Below, piece by piece: positions 46,484-52,736 of a stretch of 52,736 nt of DNA. The DNA lies in NCBI GenBank assembly GCA_900317365.1, contig ONGM01000051.1:1-52736 (forward strand), in the 5' to 3' direction. A program made the translations under genes and the position numbers. The stretch is from an uncultured Planctomycetota bacterium. GTDB lineage: Bacteria > Planctomycetota > Planctomycetia > Pirellulales > Thermoguttaceae. The first letter of the stretch is position 1. Every line of letters begins with the position of its first letter. Under the pieces are notes generated by a model that was given only the letters and a program-made list of their open reading frames with translations, had not been told where the DNA came from and searched no databases.

Positions 46484-47254
46484 ATGAAAAACGAATCGAT
46501 AACTAGAACGTTTACGGTCGCGACGGTGTTGTGCGTCGTTTGCGCGATCATCGTCTCCCTTTCGTACGTCGCGCTCAAGGATATGCAAGATCGCAATAAG
46601 GCGCTCGACATGCGCGTCAATATTTTGAGCGCGGCGGGTCTCGTCGAGCCGAACGCGAAAGTGTCGTCGACGCAAGCGGACGAACTCTTTGCGAACGCGA
46701 AAGTCGTCGTCGTCGATCTTGAAAGCGGCGAAATCGTCGATAAGACTCCGCAAGAAGTCGAGAACGACAAGACGAACGTGATCGCGCTCGATCCCGCCGA
46801 CGATATCGCGGGTCTCAAGCAGATTAAGAAATACGCGACGGTTTACCTTTTCAACGACGAATCGGGCGCGTTGCAAACAGCGGTTCTGCCGATCGTCGGA
46901 ACCGGACTGTGGTCGACGATGTACGGCTTTCTCGCGCTCAACGGCGATCTGACGACGGTCGCGCACATCGTCTTCTACGAACATGGCGAAACTCCGGGTT
47001 TGGGCGGCGAAATCTCGAATCCGAACTGGACTAAGAAATGGGAAGGCAAGGTCGCCGTCGACGAATCCGGCGCGCCTGTGATTCACACCGTTAAAGGAAC
47101 CGCGAGCAAAGACGACGAAGTCGACGCGATTACCGGCGCGACTCTGACAAGCGCCGGCGTGACGAACACCGTTCAGTTCTGGCTTGGAAACAAAGGATAC
47201 GGTCCGTTTCTTAGCAAACAACGCAACGGTCAAAACACTACGGACGCCAACTGA
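46484..47254 (+). CDS. nqrC: Na+-translocating NADH:quinone reductase subunit C
   Basis: This is a 256-residue protein with one N-terminal membrane helix ([22 protein letters not shown]) and a periplasmic FMN-binding domain. The covalent flavinylation motif [13 protein letters not shown] is present; the Thr within ATLTS carries FMN after modification by Apb[13 protein letters not shown] and [11 protein letters not shown] are further NqrC hallmarks. No apbE is seen in the window. GGGAG lies upstream of the ATG. Confidence 0.96.
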   Translation: MKNESITRTFTVATVLCVVCAIIVSLSYVALKDMQDRNKALDMRVNILSAAGLVEPNAKVSSTQADELFANAKVVVVDLESGEIVDKTPQEVENDKTNVIALDPADDIAGLKQIKKYATVYLFNDESGALQTAVLPIVGTGLWSTMYGFLALNGDLTTVAHIVFYEHGETPGLGGEISNPNWTKKWEGKVAVDESGAPVIHTVKGTASKDDEVDAITGATLTSAGVTNTVQFWLGNKGYGPFLSKQRNGQNTTDAN

Positions 47255-47268
47255 AAGGAACGGATAAG

Positions 47269-47898
47269 ATGAGTCTTGACGCTAAACAAAAAAAGGCTTT
47301 TGTCGAGCCGTTGTTTAAAAACAACCCCGTTTTCATTCAGATCCTCGGCATTTGTTCCGCGCTCGCCGTAACGACGAGCATGCGCAACGCCGTTACGATG
47401 GCGCTCGCCGTTACCTTCGTTGCCGCGTTCTCGAACCTGGGCGTGTCCTTGATTCGAAAATACATTCCGGGGTCGATCCGTATGATCGTCGAAATGGTGA
47501 TCATCGCGACCTTCGTTATTCTTGTCGACCAGCTGATTAAAGCGTTTTCGTACCCGTTGAGCAAACAGCTCTCCGTTTACGTCGGTTTGATCATAACGAA
47601 CTGCATCGTCATGGGTCGCGCGGAAGCGTTCGCCATTAAGAACGGACCGTGCGAGAGCCTTATGGACGGAATCGGCAACGGTTTCGGATACGGCGCGGTT
47701 CTGATCGTCGTCGCGTTCTTCCGCGAACTTCTCGGTTCCGGCAAGATCTTCGGATTCGTCGTTCTTCCGACGGTTCAAAACGGCGGTTGGTACGTTCCGA
47801 ACGGACTCATGGTCATGGCGCCGGCCGCGTTCTTCCTGATCGGCGCGATCATCTGGGTTTTGAAAACGTTTAATAAGAATCTGCAAGACGCCGAATAA
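47269..47898 (+). CDS. nqrD: Na+-translocating NADH:quinone reductase subunit D
   Basis: This is a 209-residue integral membrane subunit (six helices expected, homologous to RnfE/RsxE). Recognisable segments are [53 protein letters not shown] and [28 protein letters not shown]. The Cys in [13 protein letters not shown] is one of the membrane-embedded ligands of the intersubunit Fe site in known structures. It starts 14 bp after nqrC. Confidence 0.96.
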   Translation: MSLDAKQKKAFVEPLFKNNPVFIQILGICSALAVTTSMRNAVTMALAVTFVAAFSNLGVSLIRKYIPGSIRMIVEMVIIATFVILVDQLIKAFSYPLSKQLSVYVGLIITNCIVMGRAEAFAIKNGPCESLMDGIGNGFGYGAVLIVVAFFRELLGSGKIFGFVVLPTVQNGGWYVPNGLMVMAPAAFFLIGAIIWVLKTFNKNLQDAE

Positions 47899-47933
47899 CG
47901 CGCGATTGCGGTTATTCGATAAGGATATAACAA

Positions 47934-48545
47934 ATGGAACACATTTTCTCGATGTTTGTCCAAGGAGTCTTCACGCAGAACCTTGCGTTGTCATGCTTCT
48001 TGGGAATGTGTACTTTCCTCGCCGTGTCGAAGAAAGTCAACGCGGCGATCGGGCTTGGAATCGCCGTTATCGTCGTCCAGGCGATTACGATTCCGGTCAA
48101 CAACCTTCTCTACAATTACGTGTTGCGCGAAGGAGCGCTCGCGTGGACCGGCGTCGACGCGCTCGCGAAACTCGATCTGAGCTTTCTCTCGTTCATTACG
48201 TTCATCGGCGTTATCGCCGCGCTCGTACAAATCCTGGAAATGACGCTCGACCGTTATTTCCCGCCGCTTTACAACGCGCTCGGCGTCTTTCTACCGTTGA
48301 TCACGGTCAACTGCGCCATCATGGGCGGCTCGCTCTTCATGCAGCAGCGCGACTACAGCTTCGGGGACAGCTGTCTTTACGGACTCTTCTCCGGGCTCGG
48401 CTGGGCGGTGGCGATCGCCATTCTTGCCGGTATCCGTGAGAAACTCGAATACAGCCACACGCCGAAAGGTCTGCGCGGACTCGGTATCGCGTTCATGACG
48501 GCGGGGCTTCTCGCGATGGCGTTTATGACGTTCTCGGGTATGTAA
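47934..48545 (+). CDS. nqrE: Na+-translocating NADH:quinone reductase subunit E
   Basis: This is a 203-residue integral membrane subunit, pseudo-symmetric partner of NqrD (homologue of RnfA). It opens with [35 protein letters not shown], and [42 protein letters not shown] is the family core. The conserved Cys in SCFLGMC and VNCAIMG are expected Fe ligands. AAGGAT precedes the ATG. Confidence 0.96.
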   Translation: MEHIFSMFVQGVFTQNLALSCFLGMCTFLAVSKKVNAAIGLGIAVIVVQAITIPVNNLLYNYVLREGALAWTGVDALAKLDLSFLSFITFIGVIAALVQILEMTLDRYFPPLYNALGVFLPLITVNCAIMGGSLFMQQRDYSFGDSCLYGLFSGLGWAVAIAILAGIREKLEYSHTPKGLRGLGIAFMTAGLLAMAFMTFSGM

Positions 48546-48565
48546 GAAGCAAGGAGTATGATAGA

Positions 48566-49804
48566 ATGAGCGGAATAGGAATAGTTATTTCCGGCGTGAT
48601 CGCGTTCACGATCATCATTCTGGCGCTGGTCGCAATCATCCTTGCGGCTAAATCGAAACTCGCGCCGAGTGGAAACGTCAGTATAGAAATTAACGGCGAC
48701 GCGTCCAAGACGCTGAGCGTGCCGGCCGGCGGCAAGCTGCTCGGAACGTTGGCGGATCAAAAGATTTTCGTGCCTTCCGCGTGCGGCGGCGGCGGAACGT
48801 GCGGACAATGCAAAGTGCGCGTTCTCTCCGGCGGCGGGGAAATCCTGCCCACCGAACTCGGGCACATGACTCGAAAAGAAATCAAGGCGAAAACGCGACT
48901 CGCGTGCCAAACGCCCGTCAAACAAGACATGAAGATCGAGATTCCTCCCGAGGTCTTTTCGGTCAAGAAGTGGGAGTGCACCGTGCGCTCCAACAATAAC
49001 GTCGCGACCTTCATTAAGGAACTCGTTCTCGAACTTCCGGAAGGCGAAAACGTCGACTTCAAAGCCGGCGGATACATCCAAATCGAACGTCCCGGCGGAC
49101 TGCGCATCGCGTACAAAGATTACGATATTCCCGAAGAATACCGCGCCGACTGGGATAAATTCGACGTCTGGCGATACGTCAGCGACGTCCCGCAGCCTGT
49201 CATGCGCGCGTACTCCATGGCGAACTATCCTCAGGAAAAGGGCATTGTTAAGCTCAACGTGCGTATCGCGTCGCCGCCGCCGCGAAACCCGAACGTCCCG
49301 CCGGGGTTGATGTCCTCCTACATCTTCAGTCTGAAGCCGGGAGACAAAGTTACGATCAGCGGTCCTTACGGCGAATTCTTCATTCGCGACACGCCGTGCG
49401 AAAAGATTTACATCGGCGGCGGCGCCGGAATGGCGCCGTTGCGCTCTCACATCTTCGAGTTGCTCAAGCACCTCGATCGTAAAGAGAAAATCTCCTTCTG
49501 GTACGGCGCCCGCTCGCTTCGCGAAGCGTTCTATATCGACGAATTTAAAGAACTCGAAAAGACGCACCCGAACTTCTCGTTCCACCTTGCGCTCGACAAT
49601 CCGTTGCCGCAAGACAATTGGACCGGCTTGACCGGGTTCATTCACCAAGCGCTTTACGACAACTACCTCAAGGATCACAAAGCGCCGGAAGACTGCGAAT
49701 ACCTGATGTGCGGCCCGCCGATGATGACCCAATCGGTTCTTAAGATGCTCGACAACCTCGGCGTCGAACGCGAAAGCATCTTCTTCGACAACTTCGGCGG
49801 CTAA
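48566..49804 (+). CDS. nqrF: Na+-translocating NADH:quinone reductase subunit F
   Basis: This is a 412-residue electron-input subunit. An N-terminal helix ([22 protein letters not shown]) anchors it. The 2Fe-2S domain has [10 protein letters not shown] with a later Cys in RLACQ. The ferredoxin-reductase-like part binds FAD (RAYSMANYP) and NADH ([25 protein letters not shown]). It oxidises NADH and passes electrons through the 2Fe-2S to the membrane flavins. AAGGAG precedes the start. It is the last gene of the operon, with a strong terminator 48 bp downstream. Confidence 0.97.
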   Translation: MSGIGIVISGVIAFTIIILALVAIILAAKSKLAPSGNVSIEINGDASKTLSVPAGGKLLGTLADQKIFVPSACGGGGTCGQCKVRVLSGGGEILPTELGHMTRKEIKAKTRLACQTPVKQDMKIEIPPEVFSVKKWECTVRSNNNVATFIKELVLELPEGENVDFKAGGYIQIERPGGLRIAYKDYDIPEEYRADWDKFDVWRYVSDVPQPVMRAYSMANYPQEKGIVKLNVRIASPPPRNPNVPPGLMSSYIFSLKPGDKVTISGPYGEFFIRDTPCEKIYIGGGAGMAPLRSHIFELLKHLDRKEKISFWYGARSLREAFYIDEFKELEKTHPNFSFHLALDNPLPQDNWTGLTGFIHQALYDNYLKDHKAPEDCEYLMCGPPMMTQSVLKMLDNLGVERESIFFDNFGG

Positions 49805-49851
49805 TCGCTTCGCCGATCGCGCTACGGAAACGTCGGCGCGCGATAGATAAA

Positions 49852-49899
49852 GGAAGCCCCCGAACGTCGTTCAAACGCGACGTTCGGGGGCTTCCTTTT
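49852..49899 (+). terminator. Strong intrinsic terminator of the nqr operon
   Basis: A perfect 18-bp stem (GGAAGCCCCCGAACGTCG at 49852-49869 with its complement at 49878-49895) has an 8-nt loop and TTTT immediately after. It may also stop the convergent glycosyltransferase gene, though the minus-strand T-run is short. Confidence 0.93.
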
Positions 49900-49985
49900 C
49901 GTGTCTTTGGGGATTCCGTTATAAGAGAAGCGAACGGAACGCAGTCGAGTCGGAGTCGCGTCGCTTCGTTTCTGCGTTTCGCGCG

Positions 49986-50867
49986 CTATCGTTCGATTCG
50001 GTCGGCGCCTTCGCGATACGCTCGCGTTAGCCCGTACTCTTCTTTCATCGTATAGCCGTTCTCTTCAATCGCAGCGGCGACTCGTTTATCGAAATCGGCG
50101 CCGCGATCAATGCACGGACGATCCTTGTGCTTGAAATGATACGCCATGCCGAGGTGGCGAAGACGATACCGGAGTATTCCGGCAAGACTAAGTCTATCGG
50201 TGAACTCTTCGTCGTCCCCGCCGTAGCCTTCGAAGACCTCGTTGAAGCCGTTGACTTTCTTGACGTCGTCGAGCCAAAAGCCCAGATTGGCTCCCGCGAT
50301 CTTGTTGCCGGTGCGTTCGTATTTTTCACCCGTTTTTGAAAAGACGGCGGAGAGAAGCGGAGAACGAATGGCATAAAAGATCTTTGAGACGCCGGGAGTA
50401 AAGCATGTAACGCGCGGATTGCGCGTGGCTAAAATGTGGTCGCGGCGGTTTGGGTTGAGGTGGACGCGCGTTCCGGCGACAAAGCGTCCTCGTTTCGCCG
50501 CTTTGATGTGATCTTCAATGAAGTGTTCGTTGACGTAACAATCGCCGTCGAGGAGGACGATATAGTTTCCAGTCGAAAGCGCGATGGCGTTATTGCGACT
50601 TCGATTGAGTCTGAAACCACGATCTTCCTGCCACGCGTGAATGATCGGAATCGACGTTTTTGCGCGCATTTCGCGCGTAACTTCGAAGTTCGCCTCTTCG
50701 GAACCGTCGTCGGCGATAATGATTTCTTTGGGAGGAACCGTCTGTTTGACCGCCGTTTCGAGAACAAACTTAAAGAGTTCCGGCTTATTGTACGTCGTAA
50801 TAACGAGGGATGGAATAGCCGTCGACTCGTTTGCCCGGTTTGACTGAGAGACGTTGTTTTGGGACAT
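49986..50867 (-). CDS. Family 2 glycosyltransferase
   Basis: This is a 293-residue protein. I choose the start at 50867 (MSQNNVSQ), preceded by GGAAGG; the frame extends 17 codons further. A GT-A fold is evident: PSLVITTYNKPELFKFVLETAVKQT, EIIIADDGSEE, the nucleotide-sugar/metal DxD motif in IVLLDGDCYV, and a galactosyltransferase-like C-terminal part GANLGFWLDDVKKVNGFNEVFEGYGGDDEEFTDRL. There are no membrane helices. Such enzymes build lipopolysaccharide or exopolysaccharide. No sugar-gene cluster surrounds it, so the acceptor is unknown. Confidence 0.92.
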   Translation of the reverse strand: MSQNNVSQSNRANESTAIPSLVITTYNKPELFKFVLETAVKQTVPPKEIIIADDGSEEANFEVTREMRAKTSIPIIHAWQEDRGFRLNRSRNNAIALSTGNYIVLLDGDCYVNEHFIEDHIKAAKRGRFVAGTRVHLNPNRRDHILATRNPRVTCFTPGVSKIFYAIRSPLLSAVFSKTGEKYERTGNKIAGANLGFWLDDVKKVNGFNEVFEGYGGDDEEFTDRLSLAGILRYRLRHLGMAYHFKHKDRPCIDRGADFDKRVAAAIEENGYTMKEEYGLTRAYREGADRIER

Positions 50868-50997
50868 TTCAACCTTCCGTGCGACGCCGACGTAGAACCG
50901 AAGGCGCCTAATGAACATCTGTTTGAGCGTTTCTCACGCTACGCGATAGAAACGAGATTACTCGTTCGAATCGCGTCTCGCGTACCGTTGATTGTTG

Positions 50998-52110
50998 TTA
51001 TTCCACTTTGTCGCGAATCGCGGCGTCCGCGTAATCGTCGACTTCGTTCGACGCCGTCGCTTTGACTTCAGCCGCTTTCGCTTCTTCGCGCCGCCGTCCG
51101 TCCTCTTCGATAATCCATGCGAGTCGTCCGAAAAATCGTGCGTAAAGCGCGGCGACGAGCGCGTACGCGAGCGCGGCGATTAGTGAAACGACGAGAATGC
51201 GCAACCATCCGACGTTTGCTTCGCGTCCGCCGACAACCGACGAGAGCGCCGCAAGCGTTAGGATAATCGAACCTGCGAAAAACGCGAGATGGATTCCCAT
51301 AAACGTCGTCCAACTATGGAACTGACGCTTCACGCTCAGAACCGTTTCCTTCGTAAGAAGCGTGAAGAGCGAGTCGGCTTTAATCGTTGAAAGACAGAAG
51401 ATCGGCGTAAGAAGTAGCGCCGTGAACGCGAAACCCGCGATCGGGTCGAGTCCGCAAAGACCAAAGATTGCGGCGCCGGGAGCGCCTGCGAGCGCGCTCA
51501 CACAAACGACCCTTAAAAATTGCGTTCCCGCGTCTTTCAGATTGAACTCCGCCCATTCGTCGACTTCGTCCGCGCCGCCTACCGTGTCGTCGAAAATTTG
51601 CGACAAAAAAGCGAAGGAGATTATACTCCATGTAAAGCTGAAGATCGCGACCGCGAGCCGTTGCAGCCACAACGCGTTGCAGAGCGCGAAAAAGAATGAC
51701 ATTTCCGCGTTTTTTTCGAGCGCGTCGCGAATCGCGCCGGTCAGTCCGCGCGACGCTAGAAACATGGCGACGAAGAGCGGAATCGAAACGAATCCCGCCG
51801 TCGCGCAACATCGAATCCAGAACCCGACCGATTTGAAAGGAAGCAGAATCCGTTCCGCGAATGGACGACGCAACGACGCGACGACGTCGTTTTCATCGCC
51901 GTCGTCGTCTTTTGCTTTGCGTTTGTTCGGCGCGTCGTCGTCGCGCGTTTTCGACGCGTCCGCGAGGGACGGAGTCGGCGCCGAATCGGGAACGACGAGC
52001 GGCGTCCGAAGTCCGTAGATTCCAACGTCGTCGTTCGCGAGGGTCAGTCCCTCGTCCTCTGAATCGTCAACGATAACTAGATCGTCGTCGCGTTCGTCGT
52101 TTTCGGTCAT
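50998..52110 (-). CDS. Hypothetical multi-pass membrane protein, 370 residues
   Basis: The family is not recognised. The first 90 residues are acidic and hydrophilic (DDDLVIVDDSEDEG, KRKAKDDDGDEND). Then come about six membrane helices, for example CCATAGFVSIPLFVAMFLAS, LAVAIFSFTWSIISFAFLS, GFAFTALLLTPIFCLSTI, MGIHLAFFAGSIILTLAALS and ILVVSLIAALAYALVAAL. A charged C-terminus follows (IIEEDGRRREEAKAAEVK). AGGACA lies upstream of the ATG. The nearest neighbour on the same strand is the glycosyltransferase 130 bp downstream. No transporter or enzyme motif was found. Confidence 0.78.
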   Translation of the reverse strand: MTENDERDDDLVIVDDSEDEGLTLANDDVGIYGLRTPLVVPDSAPTPSLADASKTRDDDAPNKRKAKDDDGDENDVVASLRRPFAERILLPFKSVGFWIRCCATAGFVSIPLFVAMFLASRGLTGAIRDALEKNAEMSFFFALCNALWLQRLAVAIFSFTWSIISFAFLSQIFDDTVGGADEVDEWAEFNLKDAGTQFLRVVCVSALAGAPGAAIFGLCGLDPIAGFAFTALLLTPIFCLSTIKADSLFTLLTKETVLSVKRQFHSWTTFMGIHLAFFAGSIILTLAALSSVVGGREANVGWLRILVVSLIAALAYALVAALYARFFGRLAWIIEEDGRRREEAKAAEVKATASNEVDDYADAAIRDKVE

Positions 52111-52280
52111 TTGAACGTGTCCTGTTTCTTAATGAGACGCGCAGTTCCTTCTTTTACGGAACGCGCGACCTATTTTAACACAGATTCGCGTTCCGCTCAA
52201 CATCGTTCGATAAAAATGAGACGCAAAAACGAATAAGCGTTTGAAACTTTGAAATCAAAGGAGGTTAGAACGGCGGCGCC

Positions 52281-52308
52281 TTGACAATGCGGTCGATTCG
52301 TCAATAAT
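52281..52308 (+). promoter_or_regulatory. Promoter of cysE
   Basis: A perfect TTGACA (52281-52286) is followed after 16 bp by AATAAT (52303-52308), about 60 nt upstream of the ATG. Confidence 0.6.
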
Positions 52309-52370
52309 GAGATCTCCCACGATAACGTCGCGCATGACGCCGGTCGTGCGCCGATAGGAGAAATCTATTT

Positions 52371-52736
52371 ATGCTGGAAATGCAAATGTTGAACGCAGAA
52401 TCGGTCGCGCGCGCAAAATTGCCGACGATTACTCAAAACATAGTCCGTTCCTATCAGCAAACGCAGTCGACGAATCGTCTCGATCGTTGTCCGTTGCCGA
52501 ATAAGAAGATTATCGCCGAAGTCTTGGACGACGTCAACGAAATTCTCTTTCCCGGGTACCGACGTCGCGATCGACTCAACGTTTCAAACGTCGTCTATTA
52601 CGTCGGCAATATCGTCGATAAGATTTTCGACCAAATGAGCGTTCAGGTCGCGCGCGCGCTTTGCGTGAACAACGAGTCGTGCTCTCCGGAGAAGAAAGAG
52701 AACCTTCAGAACGAGGGTGAGCGAATCGTTCTGCAA
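52371..52736 (+). CDS. cysE: Serine O-acetyltransferase, 5' part (cut by window end)
   Basis: Only the first 122 codons are inside the window. TAGGAG precedes the ATG at 52371. The visible part is the all-helical N-terminal domain of a serine acetyltransferase of the planctomycete/epsilon type (CPLPNKKIIAEVLDDVNEILFPGYRRRDRLN, YYVGNIVDKIFDQMSVQVARAL). The left-handed beta-helix catalytic domain would lie beyond the edge. It makes O-acetylserine for cysteine synthesis. The assignment rests on the N-terminal domain alone. Confidence 0.8.
   Translation, partial: MLEMQMLNAESVARAKLPTITQNIVRSYQQTQSTNRLDRCPLPNKKIIAEVLDDVNEILFPGYRRRDRLNVSNVVYYVGNIVDKIFDQMSVQVARALCVNNESCSPEKKENLQNEGERIVLQ

Noticed and set aside
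45253..46818. Minus-strand frame of 521 codons across nqrB and nqrC
   Set aside because: The Arg/Asp-rich composition and complete overlap with canonical NqrB/NqrC mark it as a shadow.
48377..49732. Minus-strand frame of 451 codons across nqrF
   Set aside because: It is antisense to a canonical NqrF gene and shows no domain.

Overview
The window looks like chromosomal DNA from a planctomycete, most likely a Pirellulales/Thermoguttaceae-type lineage. This is inferred from gene content, not from a marker gene. The pointers are Tat-exported Gfo/Idh and sugar-isomerase proteins, a DUF1080 (3-keto-disaccharide hydrolase) protein, a Ser/Thr kinase with the N-terminal module typical of planctomycetes, leucine-rich-repeat and repeat-rich lipoproteins, a giant caspase/FGE-sulfatase protein, and a complete Na+-NQR operon. 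Base composition is moderately GC-rich with heavy use of GAC/GTC/TCG/CGA codons. That usage leaves the antisense frames of most genes open, so many long overlapping ORFs are shadows. I recognised no rRNA, tRNA, CRISPR array, transposase or prophage gene.

Layout. 1-11 kb is an accessory-looking block. It holds a 2252-residue minus-strand protein with a caspase-like domain, five FGE-sulfatase domains and an acidic low-complexity tail, a second FGE-domain protein, a collapsed remnant of an AlbA_2/Schlafen-type ATPase gene, and an intact AlbA_2 gene with a 13-copy 15-bp repeat in its linker. 11-18 kb is mostly minus strand: larB, a 637-residue unknown protein, a ZnuA-like metal-binding protein, a secreted unknown, serC and a short ribosome hibernation factor. 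18-21.7 kb is ftsH followed by a radical SAM gene. 22-27.7 kb is plus strand: a divergent uvrA paralogue with a duplicated 5' end, ilvN, ilvC and ruvX.

27.7-29.4 kb holds the most striking object. It is an intergenic segment of about 760 bp with a near-consensus sigma-70 promoter. Its predicted 5' end is complementary to its predicted 3' end (11 contiguous pairs plus 6 more), it contains many hairpins including UUCG- and GNRA-type loops, and it ends in a T-tract. I call it a candidate long structured non-coding RNA. An unknown 246-residue protein follows immediately and ends at a strong terminator.

29.4-36 kb is minus strand: scpB, a Pro/Ala/Glu-rich anchored protein, a TPR lipoprotein, a Tat-exported sugar isomerase-like protein and a Ser/Thr kinase with a degenerate receiver domain. 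36-43.5 kb is plus strand: a 57-bp-repeat lipoprotein, an LRR lipoprotein, a DUF1080 protein, hemC, transketolase and a Tat-exported Gfo/Idh oxidoreductase. 43.8-49.8 kb is nqrABCDEF, closed by an 18-bp-stem terminator. The window ends with a family 2 glycosyltransferase and a membrane protein on the minus strand, and the 5' part of a serine acetyltransferase gene (cysE) on the plus strand.
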